Shown: piece after piece, positions 15,379 through 21,820 of the stretch
How positions within the stretch are numbered: the first letter of the stretch is position 1
Layout of the letters: every line of letters begins with the position of its first letter
NCBI GenBank assembly: GCA_905215505.1
Contig: CAJMPU010000030.1
Span: 1 to 21,820 of the forward strand
Reading direction: 5' to 3'
DNA: 21,820 bases
Source of the DNA: an uncultured bacterium
Lineage (GTDB): Bacteria > Actinomycetota > Coriobacteriia > Coriobacteriales > Coriobacteriaceae
Made by a program: the position numbers and the translations under genes
The notes under the pieces: model-generated
The model's input: the letters and a program-made list of their open reading frames with translations, nothing else
What the model was told of the DNA's origin: nothing
Database searches by the model: none

Positions 15379-15768
15379 ATGGGAAAGACTTTCAGCTTTG
15401 TCTCCGGTGCGCTCTTTGGTGCTGCCGCCGGCGCTATCATCGGCGTTGCTCTGGCCCCGCGCTCGGGTGCCGAGACCCGCGCCATGGCCGCCGATATCGC
15501 CAACGATGCCTGGGACAACATGCGTGACACCTACGAGCACAGTGCCGAGGAGGCTCGTGCCGCGGTCAACGACTTTGGTCCGATGGTCGACGCCAAGACC
15601 GATGACCTGCGCGCCAAGGTCGACCTGGCCCGCGAGCGCATGGACCAGCTTCGCGAGCAGCTCAACGACGCCATCTCGGGCGGCAACGTGACGCCCGCTG
15701 CTGACGTCGTGGTCGAGAACGTCGCTGAGGCCGACACCGAGGCCACGGAGCCCTCGACCGAGGCATAA
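15379..15768 (+). CDS. YtxH-like small membrane protein
   Basis: A 129-residue protein with one N-terminal membrane helix (about 5-26) rich in Gly and Ala, followed by the YtxH signature LAPRSGAETR (25-34), then a charged, probably coiled-coil region (about 40-100) and an acidic tail. Such proteins are linked to general stress in Firmicutes, without a known mechanism. Two ATGs are available (15373 and 15379); GGAGAGG at 15364-15370 is only two bases from the first and eight from the second, so 15379 is chosen. The stop overlaps the next start (TAATG), implying coupled translation. Confidence 0.85.
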   Translation: MGKTFSFVSGALFGAAAGAIIGVALAPRSGAETRAMAADIANDAWDNMRDTYEHSAEEARAAVNDFGPMVDAKTDDLRAKVDLARERMDQLREQLNDAISGGNVTPAADVVVENVAEADTEATEPSTEA

Positions 15769-16523
15769 TGCGCGCAGGGGATTTTGTCGGCGTCAAGGTT
15801 TATCGCAAACCTGCCGAAGACAAGCGCACCAAAAAGGACGGCACGCCGCGCAGCCCTAAAAAGCTCGGCAAGATTCACTTTCCCGTCTTTACCCCGGGCG
15901 GCACGCGCGTGGTGGGCTTTATGGTCCGCCAGTCCGATATCGCGGGTATGATCGAGCGTCCCGACCGCTTTGTGGCGCTCGATGCCATCGGCGTCTATGA
16001 GGGTGCTGTCGCGGTCGACGACGTCAAGGGCACCTACGATGCCGCCGCGGCCAAGCGCCTCGATATCAACCTGGACGATTGCATCATCTGGGTCGGCATG
16101 GACGTGCGCACGGAATCGGGCGATGTCGTGGGCTACTGCTCGGACGTTGAGTTCAAGCCGCGCTCGGGTATTGTGCAGATGTTCTACGTGACCGCCGGTG
16201 CCGCTTCGAGCGTGTTGGTGGGCGACACGCAGGTGCCGCCGACGATGCTGCGCGGCTACGAGAACGGCGCGATGATTGTCTCGGACGAGGTCAAGGCGCT
16301 CGGGTATTCGGGCGGCGCGGCCGCCAAGGCTGCCGAGGCCAGTGTCGTGGTAGGCGATAAGGTCAAGAAGGGCGCCAAGGTGCTCGATGACAAGGGATCG
16401 GTCGCCGTGGACAAGGGCAGTCGTGCACTGGGCAAGCAGCTCGGCAAGACGCGCGGTATGTTCAAGGCCTTTAAGGACGAATATCAAAAGGCGAGCGGGG
16501 GCTCGTCAAAAGCTAGTAAATAG
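15768..16523 (+). CDS. PRC-barrel domain protein
   Basis: A 251-residue protein without clear membrane segments. Two PRC-barrel-like stretches are visible: about 30-80 (KKLGKIHFPVFTPGGTRVVG, FVALDAIGVYEGAVAV) and about 100-165 (IIWVGMDVRTESGDVVGYCSDVEF...GIVQMFYV). The C-terminal 75 residues are Lys/Ala/Gly-rich with repeated DKGS/VKKGAK wording, suggesting a flexible basic tail. The ATG shares a base with the upstream stop, so it is coupled to the YtxH-like gene and likely acts with it at the membrane. PRC barrels bind partner proteins or RNA; the exact role is unknown. The MgtE-like protein at 18325 also begins with PRC-like sequence. Confidence 0.8.
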   Translation: MRAGDFVGVKVYRKPAEDKRTKKDGTPRSPKKLGKIHFPVFTPGGTRVVGFMVRQSDIAGMIERPDRFVALDAIGVYEGAVAVDDVKGTYDAAAAKRLDINLDDCIIWVGMDVRTESGDVVGYCSDVEFKPRSGIVQMFYVTAGAASSVLVGDTQVPPTMLRGYENGAMIVSDEVKALGYSGGAAAKAAEASVVVGDKVKKGAKVLDDKGSVAVDKGSRALGKQLGKTRGMFKAFKDEYQKASGGSSKASK

Positions 16524-16545
16524 CGACGTACCACATGATGGGAGG

Positions 16546-16573
16546 CAAGCCGGAGACCTGTTGCTCCGGCTTG
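16546..16573 (+). terminator. Hairpin after the PRC-barrel gene
   Basis: CAAGCCGGAG (16546-16555) and CTCCGGCTTG (16564-16573) form a 10-bp stem with an 8-base loop, 23 bp after the stop. The following CTGTGTTTA is a weak T-tract, so termination may be partial and could let some transcripts continue into the NodB-like gene, for which I see no clear promoter. Confidence 0.65.
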
Positions 16574-16595
16574 CTGTGTTTATGGGGGAGGGCAC

Positions 16596-18002
16596 ATGCG
16601 CCAAAACGGATCCTATTCACACGGGCACTCGGGTGCGCGCCCGACGGCGCGCCGCGACCTGGGGCAGCTGCCCGGCGGTCAGCGCAAGCGCCGCCGTAAG
16701 CCCGGCGCGATGTATCTCAACCATAGCCGCGGGTTTAGCGACCGCAGCGCCCGCATCGGCAACAACCGCACGCCCCGTCGCCCGTCTCGCCTGCCCTACG
16801 CGCTCATCGCCGTGGGCTGCGCGCTCGTACTGTTTATCGCTGCCGTCGTGGGCTACGTTAACCGCAGCGTGGATGTCGTCCTCAACGGTCAGCAGACCGC
16901 GGTGCGCGTTGGCTCTACGTTGCAAAATCTCATCGACGATCAGGAACTGACTGATACCTTCGACGCCGGCGATTTGCTGGCCGTCGACGATAGCGTGCTT
17001 ACCCGCCATGGCGGCGAAAAGCTGTCGGTAAAGGTGGACGGCAAGCGCGTGAAGCAGAGCAAGTGGAAAAGCCACGAGCTTACGGGCGGCGAGAAGGTGA
17101 CGGTCAAAGACGGCCGCGACACGTACGAGAAGCACGAGGTCCAGGCAACGGTTATCGAGCCAAAGCTTAAGGTCGAGGGCACGGGTGCCATTGAGTATGT
17201 CAAAGCCTGGGGTGTTCAGGGCCGCTCCGAGGTATGGGTCGGCGAGCAGTCGGGCAAGACGCAGGACCGCGGCGAGGTCGTGCCCGCCACCGACTGCGTA
17301 GTCGAGTGCGCAAGCGTAGCGCCCAAGGGCAACGAAAAGTACGTGGCCCTGACATTTGACGAGGGTCCGAGTAGTGCGACCAAGCAGATCTTGCAGGTGC
17401 TCAAGGAAAAGGGCGTCACGGCGACGTTCTTCCTTTCGGGCGATGCCGCGGAAGCCTCGCCCGCTACTGCCAAAGCGATTGTCGATGCCGGGTGCGAGAT
17501 CGGCTCCAACAGCTACAGCGATGATTCGCTCAAGGGCGAGGATCGCGAGACGGTGCGCAAGCAGATCACGAAGGGCACCGAGGCGATTAAGTCGGCGACC
17601 GGCGTCGAGACGATGTTGCTGCGTGCCCCCTACGCCGCGTTTGACGAGCAAAACTGGATCGATTCGATGGACCTGGTGTCCGCCGTGGTTTCGTGGAATA
17701 TCGATTCGGGCGACTGGCTGCTCAACGGCGCTGACGAGCAAGTATCGACCGTGCTCGACTCGGTGACGCCGGGCAATATTGTGCTGCTCACCGATAGCGA
17801 TGAGTGCGCCGAGCAGACGCTCGAGGCGCTGCCGCAGATTATCGATGGCCTTGTCGCCGACGGCTACAAGATCGTGACGCTCAGCGACCTGGTCAAGACG
17901 GACACGGCATTGAGCAAAAAGCTCACCTCGCTCACCAAGGTTTCCATGCCCAAAAACGCTGTGTTCCCCCAACTTCCCGAGGACGACGACACCACGGACT
18001 AG
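16596..18002 (+). CDS. Membrane-anchored NodB-like protein with degenerate active site (probable pseudo-deacetylase)
   Basis: A 468-residue protein: a basic cytoplasmic segment (1-65), one membrane helix (about 67-88), an external ubiquitin-like DUF348-style region (about 90-190) and a NodB-fold domain (about 245-432). The NodB motifs can be aligned, but key residues differ. TFDEGP (253-258) has Glu256 where the metal Asp sits; GSNSYSD (303-309) has N305 and D309 in place of both metal histidines; LLTD (397-400) has T399 in place of the catalytic His. RAPY (343-346) and WNIDSGDW (367-374) are kept. It probably binds glycan without normal metal-dependent deacetylation, or uses altered chemistry. 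GGGGGAGGG just before the ATG supports the start. Confidence 0.88.
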   Translation: MRQNGSYSHGHSGARPTARRDLGQLPGGQRKRRRKPGAMYLNHSRGFSDRSARIGNNRTPRRPSRLPYALIAVGCALVLFIAAVVGYVNRSVDVVLNGQQTAVRVGSTLQNLIDDQELTDTFDAGDLLAVDDSVLTRHGGEKLSVKVDGKRVKQSKWKSHELTGGEKVTVKDGRDTYEKHEVQATVIEPKLKVEGTGAIEYVKAWGVQGRSEVWVGEQSGKTQDRGEVVPATDCVVECASVAPKGNEKYVALTFDEGPSSATKQILQVLKEKGVTATFFLSGDAAEASPATAKAIVDAGCEIGSNSYSDDSLKGEDRETVRKQITKGTEAIKSATGVETMLLRAPYAAFDEQNWIDSMDLVSAVVSWNIDSGDWLLNGADEQVSTVLDSVTPGNIVLLTDSDECAEQTLEALPQIIDGLVADGYKIVTLSDLVKTDTALSKKLTSLTKVSMPKNAVFPQLPEDDDTTD

Positions 18003-18027
18003 TCATGTAAGAACGTCCCCAATGACT
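18001..18027. repeat. Short hairpin over the stop, remnant of the GTCCCCAATGA repeat
   Basis: AGTCAT (18001-18006) and ATGACT (18022-18027) flank CGTCCCCA, the same wording as the hairpins at 6034 and 9621. It looks like a truncated member of that repeat family at the end of the NodB-like gene. Confidence 0.45.
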
Positions 18028-18105
18028 ATGTCACGGATACGTCAGTGTTTGGTATGCCTGCAATGTGCAGCGCATAAATTCGGTGCCGCAGCGCGATGCT
18101 GATGC

Positions 18106-18111
18106 TATAGT
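18106..18111 (+). promoter_or_regulatory. Candidate -10 box of the MgtE-NRAMP operon
   Basis: TATAGT in GATGCTATAGTTACT is the best promoter-like sequence in the 18003-18324 gap; no clear -35 is visible. It predicts transcription from about 18118 and an untranslated leader of about 207 nt. Confidence 0.4.
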
Positions 18112-18124
18112 TACTGCGGTTAAT

Positions 18125-18324
18125 GAGGGTCAAGAGAAAGGTTACAGGTGAAATCCAAACCTCGACCATACAGTCGATGACCCCATGCAGGTGCTTTCTG
18201 CGCGTGCACGGGGTGTGAGCGCCGAGCGGCGTGCCGCCCGCGCATGCGTATACATGTCTAAAAGTCCACGGATTGCGTGCCGGCATGGTCACGCGGTCCG
18301 CAGGAATAATGATGGGGAGCACCA
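18125..18324 (+). promoter_or_regulatory. Structured mRNA leader, candidate riboswitch of unassigned class
   Basis: The leader can fold into a three-way junction. P1 is GGGTCA (18127-18132) with TGACCC (18178-18183), P2 is AGGTT (18139-18143) with AACC/T (18158-18162), and P3 is TCGAC (18162-18166) with GTCGA (18173-18177). P2's loop holds CAGGTGAAATCC. A competing hairpin pairs ACCCC (18180-18184), part of P1, with GGGGT (18210-18214), and contains GCAG/CTGC (18187-18190, 18198-18201). Another small stem is CGCC-GAGC-GGCG (18220-18231). Mutually exclusive helices before a metal-transport operon suggest ligand-controlled expression. I do not recognise the M-box core here, although M-boxes precede related NRAMP-type Mg2+ transporters. 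Confidence 0.45.
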
Positions 18325-20169
18325 TTGAATTATCTGAGTGAGATGCTCAAATTGCCGGTCTTGGACGTCGATGGCGAAAAACTCGGCGTTGTGAACGATT
18401 TTGGCATTGCAACCGGCGAAGTTTTTCCGCACGTGACGTCCCTCGCGTTCCGTGGTCCCGGCAAGACGCCGTTTATGATCAGCTGGCGCAAATGGGTCGA
18501 CCGTATCGACGAGACGGGCGTGCACCTTAAGACGTCGGCCACCGAAATCCGTTTTTCGTACCTGCAGCCGACTGAACTCTTGCTCGCGCGCGACGTGCTC
18601 AACAAACAGATTGTCGACACGCAGGGCATGAAGGTCGTGCGCGTCAACGACATCAAGTTCTCCATGTCGGGCGAAAATCAGCTGCGCCTGCTGGGTGCCG
18701 AGGTCGGCGTCCGCGGCCTGCTGCGTGCAATCAGCCCCGCGCTCGAGCACGTCGTCGAGGGCTTTATGAAGCACCTGGGCAAGCCGCTCAGCGAGGACAT
18801 TATCGCCTGGTCTTATATGGACCTGCTCGATCGCTCGACTAAGAACATCCAGCTCTCGGTGTCGCACAAGACGCTTGGCGAGCTGCATCCTGCCGACATT
18901 GCTGACATCATCGAGCAGCTCGATCCGCGCCTGCGCGCGCAGGTGTTCGCCCAGCTCGATACGGCACAGGCCGCCGAGGCCATCTCGGAGTTCGATGACG
19001 ACGAACTCATGACCGAGATGCTCGAGGGCCTGTCCGATACCGACGCATCGTCGATGCTGGCCATGATGGACCCGGACGACGCTGCCGACCTGATCGACGA
19101 GCTCGATTATGAGAAGGCCGAGAAGCTCCTGCGCCTGATGGGCGTCAAGGAGGAGAAGGCGATTCGTAATCTGCTGGGCTACGAGGACAACACCGCCGGC
19201 CGCATCATGACCTCGGAGTTTGTCTCGCTGCCCGCCACGGCGACGGTCGGCGATGCCATCGAGGCGATTCGCAAACTCGACGAGGACTTTGAGAGCGTCT
19301 ATTACGTCTATACCGAGGATCCGAGCGGCATGCTGACGGGCGTGCTTTCGCTGCGCACGCTGATCGTGGCCGACCGCGACGCCACGCTGGGCCAGCTCGC
19401 CTATCGCGATCTGGTCTACGTGTCGCCCGACGAGGACCAGGAAGACGTGACGGACGAGATGACCAAGTACGACCTGGTTGCAATCCCTGTCTGCGACGAG
19501 AACCGTCATATCCTGGGTATCGTGACCTTCGACGACGCCATGGACGTTATCGCCGAGGAGCATCAGGAGGACCTGCAGATCGCCGGTGTCGGCTCGGGCG
19601 ATAGCGCGTCGGACGACTCGACGAACGTGCTCAGCTGGTTCGTGCATCGTCAGTACTGGGTCGTCGTGTGGGGCATCGCCTCGTGCATTATGGCGACGGT
19701 GCTGGGGACGGCGCTGGGTTCCGCGCATCTGGTGGTGTTCCCCATGTGCGCCATGCCGCTCGTGCTGCTGGCTGCCTCGCGCATGGTGTCGTTCGTCAAG
19801 AACTACTTCCTCGAGTACGACGGTCACGACGACGAGCCCAAACCGTACCTGGGATTCTTCTTCCAGAGCACGGGTATGGGCCTGATCCTTTCGCTTGTTA
19901 CTTACCTGTGCGCGCAGCTGGTGCGCACCGCCGCGTTCCCCGGCGCGCCCATGTTTGAGGAGCAGCTCTTTACCGGCTGCTTTAACATGGCCGCCATCAT
20001 CTGCCTGGTGGGCAACATGAGCGCCGTGATTTACCTGATAGTGCTGTTCTGGCGCGATGAGCACGACCTTAACACATCGGGTACCGCCATGAACGTCATC
20101 GCCGTCATGATTTCGTGTGTGGCGTACTGCATCGCCGCGGTGCTGCTCACCATGTCAGTCATGGGTTAG
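18325..20169 (+). CDS. MgtE-like protein: PRC-like N-terminus, MgtE_N, CBS pair, divergent membrane domain
   Basis: A 614-residue protein. An N-terminal region (about 1-135) with PRC-barrel-like sequence (LPVLDVDGEKLGVVNDFG, VVRVNDIKF) precedes an MgtE_N superhelix (about 180-285: LHPADIADIIEQLD, MDPDDAADLIDEL), a CBS pair (about 288-412: NTAGRIMTSEFVSL, VAIPVCDENRHILGIVTFDDAMDVI) and a five-helix membrane domain (from about 442). The Gly-Asn-Ala-Gly-x-Gln pore motif of true MgtE channels is not visible, so this may be a regulator or altered transporter rather than a Mg2+ channel. A TTG start at 18325 is supported by GGGGAG at 18314-18319; the alternative ATG at 18343 lacks a good site. The NRAMP gene begins 8 bp after the stop. 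Confidence 0.88.
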   Translation: MNYLSEMLKLPVLDVDGEKLGVVNDFGIATGEVFPHVTSLAFRGPGKTPFMISWRKWVDRIDETGVHLKTSATEIRFSYLQPTELLLARDVLNKQIVDTQGMKVVRVNDIKFSMSGENQLRLLGAEVGVRGLLRAISPALEHVVEGFMKHLGKPLSEDIIAWSYMDLLDRSTKNIQLSVSHKTLGELHPADIADIIEQLDPRLRAQVFAQLDTAQAAEAISEFDDDELMTEMLEGLSDTDASSMLAMMDPDDAADLIDELDYEKAEKLLRLMGVKEEKAIRNLLGYEDNTAGRIMTSEFVSLPATATVGDAIEAIRKLDEDFESVYYVYTEDPSGMLTGVLSLRTLIVADRDATLGQLAYRDLVYVSPDEDQEDVTDEMTKYDLVAIPVCDENRHILGIVTFDDAMDVIAEEHQEDLQIAGVGSGDSASDDSTNVLSWFVHRQYWVVVWGIASCIMATVLGTALGSAHLVVFPMCAMPLVLLAASRMVSFVKNYFLEYDGHDDEPKPYLGFFFQSTGMGLILSLVTYLCAQLVRTAAFPGAPMFEEQLFTGCFNMAAIICLVGNMSAVIYLIVLFWRDEHDLNTSGTAMNVIAVMISCVAYCIAAVLLTMSVMG

Positions 20170-20177
20170 GTGGTCGC

Positions 20178-21440
20178 GTGCAAAACACGAAGCAAAAGGC
20201 GAGCACCAAGCAAAAGCTGACCATTGCGGCCATCTTTGGCGCCATGGGCCCCGGTCTGTTGGCGGCGCTTTCGGGCAATGACGCCGGCGGCATCGCCACG
20301 TATTCCAGCGCGGGCGCCAGCTATGGTTACAAGATGCTCTGGATGCTTCCCGTCATGACCGTGCTGCTCATCGTGACGCAGGAGACCGCGGCGCGCTGCG
20401 GATGCGTCACGGGTAAGGGCCTGGCGTCGCTCATTCGCGAGCGCTTTGGCGTGCGCAAGAGCGTGCTGGCCATGGCGGCGCTGTTGATCGCCAACACGGC
20501 CGTGACCATTTCGGAGTTTGCGGGTATCGCGAGCGGACTTGCCCTGTTTGGCGTGCCGGCGAGCATTTCGGTGCCGCTCGTGGCGCTGCTGGTGTGGATG
20601 CTTACCATGTCGGGCAGTTTCCAGCGCATCGAGAAGATTTTGCTGCTGGTAAGCTGCGTGTTCGTGACCTACATCGTCGCCGCGTTTATGGCCGGCCCCA
20701 ACTGGGGCGAGGTCGCGGTCGACTTGGTCGTCCCCAATATTCAAAACGACCCCAGCTACGTGTCGCTCGTGGTCGCAACGATCGGTACCACCATCGCACC
20801 GTGGATGATCTTCTTGGCTCAGAACAACGTGGTCGATAAGAATGCGGGCGAGGACGACATCGTGCTGCAGCGTATTGATACCGTGAGCGGTTCGATTGCT
20901 GCTGATATCATTGCGGGCTTCATTATCATCACGACCGGTACGGTGCTGTTCCCGGCGGGTATTCAGATTAGCGATGCCGCCGATGCCGCCCGCGCGCTGG
21001 AGCCCATCGCGGGCCAGTGGTCCACGGTGTTGTTTGCCTCGGGCCTGGTCGCAGCGAGCTTTTTGGCTGCCTGCGTGCTGCCGGGCGTTACGTCGAGTGC
21101 CATCTGCGAGGCATTTGGCTGGGAGCGCGGTGCCGACCGCAGCTGGGACGAGGCCCCGGTCTATCGCGGCATCATTACGGCCATCATCGGTATCTCTGCC
21201 GTGCTGGTGCTTATGCCCGGCGTCGATCTGTTCCAGATTATGATGACCTCGCAGGTCATCAATGGCGTGCTACTGCCCGTGGTTCTGGTGTTCCAGGTGG
21301 TTATCGCCGCCGACCGTCACATTATGGGTGCCAACCGCAACGGTCGCGTGTGGAACGTGCTCACGTGGGCGACTATCGCCGTGATTACGGTGCTGACGGT
21401 CGTCATGTTTGTCCTGCAGGCGATGGGCTACAGCGCTTAG
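20178..21440 (+). CDS. NRAMP-family transporter of the NRMT (magnesium) type
   Basis: A 420-residue membrane protein with the SLC11 fold of about 11 helices. Helix 1 has GPGLLAALSGNDAGG (24-38): the classical DPGN metal motif reads D35-A-G-G. Helix 6 has TIGTTIAPWM (201-210), where the Met that binds transition metals is replaced by A207 and the following His-Asn by W209-M210. Loss of the soft sulfur ligand fits the NRAMP-related Mg2+ transporters described in Clostridium acetobutylicum and Eggerthella lenta. The GTG start at 20178 is chosen for AGGTGG (20168-20173) and position; the frame upstream overlaps the MgtE-like gene. It is co-transcribed with that gene and ends before the terminator at 21460. 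Confidence 0.88.
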   Translation: MQNTKQKASTKQKLTIAAIFGAMGPGLLAALSGNDAGGIATYSSAGASYGYKMLWMLPVMTVLLIVTQETAARCGCVTGKGLASLIRERFGVRKSVLAMAALLIANTAVTISEFAGIASGLALFGVPASISVPLVALLVWMLTMSGSFQRIEKILLLVSCVFVTYIVAAFMAGPNWGEVAVDLVVPNIQNDPSYVSLVVATIGTTIAPWMIFLAQNNVVDKNAGEDDIVLQRIDTVSGSIAADIIAGFIIITTGTVLFPAGIQISDAADAARALEPIAGQWSTVLFASGLVAASFLAACVLPGVTSSAICEAFGWERGADRSWDEAPVYRGIITAIIGISAVLVLMPGVDLFQIMMTSQVINGVLLPVVLVFQVVIAADRHIMGANRNGRVWNVLTWATIAVITVLTVVMFVLQAMGYSA

Positions 21441-21459
21441 CGTCTCTTTTGGACTCCAA

Positions 21460-21488
21460 ACAGGCCGCTGCCATGGGTTGCGGCCTGT
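21460..21488 (+). terminator. Intrinsic terminator of the MgtE-NRAMP operon
   Basis: ACAGGCCGC (21460-21468) and GCGGCCTGT (21480-21488) form a 9-bp stem with an 11-base loop, followed by ATTTTG, 20 bp after the NRAMP stop. Confidence 0.85.
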
Positions 21489-21522
21489 ATTTTGCCTGTT
21501 ATAGGGGGTTAGTAATATGCGA

Positions 21523-21752
21523 GTGGACAAAAAATGCCAAATATGAGTACTGTTGCCTGGCCGATAGCATTTACGACCAAGAAAATAATGAACATAGCTA
21601 AGAATCTGTTCATTAAAAGCGGGTCTCCAAGTCCTAAGCCGGCTATTCTGGTCAACTGAAAGGGTCGCGCGCTACCGCATGAGCGCCATTTTGGGTGGTT
21701 TTGCCTGCTACTAAAATGGCAACAGTACTCATATTTGCCCCTTTTTGTCCAC
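21523..21752. repeat. Palindromic MITE-like element, about 230 bp, with 35-bp inverted ends
   Basis: The ends 21523-21557 and 21718-21752 are inverted repeats matching at 32 of 35 positions, beginning GTGGACAAAAA and containing AAATATGAGTACTGTTGCC. Inside are further stems: AATGAACA (21587-21594) with TGTTCATT (21607-21614), and GCCATTTT (21685-21692) with AAAATGGC (21713-21720). The middle is more AT-rich than the genes around it. No protein is encoded. It has the form of a non-autonomous mobile element or large extragenic palindrome and is unrelated in sequence to the elements at 169-573. Confidence 0.75.
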
Positions 21753-21792
21753 GACCTCTTGGAGCCGGGTAGCGCGCAGAGATGTGGTGTAA

Positions 21793-21814
21793 GAGGCGGG
21801 GAATGCCCCGCCTC
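21793..21814. terminator. GC-rich hairpin at the window edge
   Basis: GAGGCGGGG (21793-21801) and CCCCGCCTC (21806-21814) form a 9-bp stem with a 4-base loop. It resembles a terminator stem, but the following bases run off the window, so a T-tract cannot be judged. The stretch 21753-21792 shows no gene; GGTAGCGCGC near 21768 mirrors GCGCGCTACC near 21667 inside the palindromic element. Confidence 0.45.
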
Positions 21815-21820
21815 CGCCCT

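Noticed and set aside
13047..15530. An open frame of more than 800 codons on the minus strand, opposite the CNNM and CphA-N-like genes
   Set aside because: It is antisense to well-supported genes; its His/Arg/Asp/Val-rich composition is what G/C-rich third positions produce on the opposite strand. No domain is recognisable.
18118..18190. M-box or cobalamin riboswitch as a firm call
   Set aside because: Only short wording (AGGTGAAATCC) recalls these classes. The rest of their conserved cores is not found, so the leader is reported as unassigned.
18289..20064. Minus-strand open frame of about 590 codons opposite the MgtE-like gene
   Set aside because: Antisense shadow; no domains, and it runs through the opposite strand of the MgtE_N and CBS coding sequence.

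Overview
The window is high-GC, densely packed bacterial DNA. The gene set (NRAMP-type plus MgtE-like magnesium proteins, DrrAB- and MacB-like exporters, a DUF362 ferredoxin, a CphA-N-like protein, LuxR-type two-component regulation), the strong G/C bias at third codon positions, and the many short palindromic intergenic repeats point to an anaerobic gut actinobacterium of the Coriobacteriia, most likely a Collinsella or close relative. That assignment is inference from gene content and style; no marker gene such as 16S rRNA is present.

Layout. Bases 1-633 hold no gene. They hold a 59-bp tandem repeat (three copies), a palindromic element of about 158 bp with 28-bp perfect inverted ends, a small palindrome, and a second palindromic element whose interior is an inverted, diverged copy of the first. 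Next come a response regulator and a sensor kinase on the minus strand (overlapping by ATGA), divergent from a three-gene plus-strand ABC-2 exporter operon (2607-5934). A repeat-rich gap leads to a second, MacB/FtsX-like ABC pair (6189-9577), which has copies of the same repeat family on both sides. A DUF362 iron-sulfur protein follows, with a strong terminator, then a minus-strand membrane-anchored alpha/beta hydrolase divergent from a hemolysin III family gene.

From 13011 onward everything is on the plus strand: a CNNM/CorC-type protein with a CBS pair; a free-standing protein resembling the N-terminal domain of cyanophycin synthetase, with a long acidic tail; a YtxH-like small membrane protein joined by TAATG to a PRC-barrel protein; and a membrane-anchored NodB-like protein whose metal-binding histidines are missing, so it is probably a pseudo-deacetylase. 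Last is a two-gene operon encoding an MgtE-like protein (TTG start) and an NRAMP-family transporter (GTG start), preceded by a leader of about 200 nt that folds into alternative helices. The window closes with a terminator, a palindromic element of about 230 bp and another hairpin.

Themes. Two export systems (one next to a two-component system) suggest defence against antimicrobial compounds. The NRAMP protein lacks the transition-metal methionine and sits beside an MgtE-like regulator-type protein, so the last operon is best read as Mg2+ uptake, with the CNNM protein as a further Mg2+ candidate. The most promising points for follow-up are the structured leader at about 18118-18324, the stand-alone CphA-N-like protein with an HxxEH motif, the degenerate NodB protein, and the families of palindromic intergenic elements.
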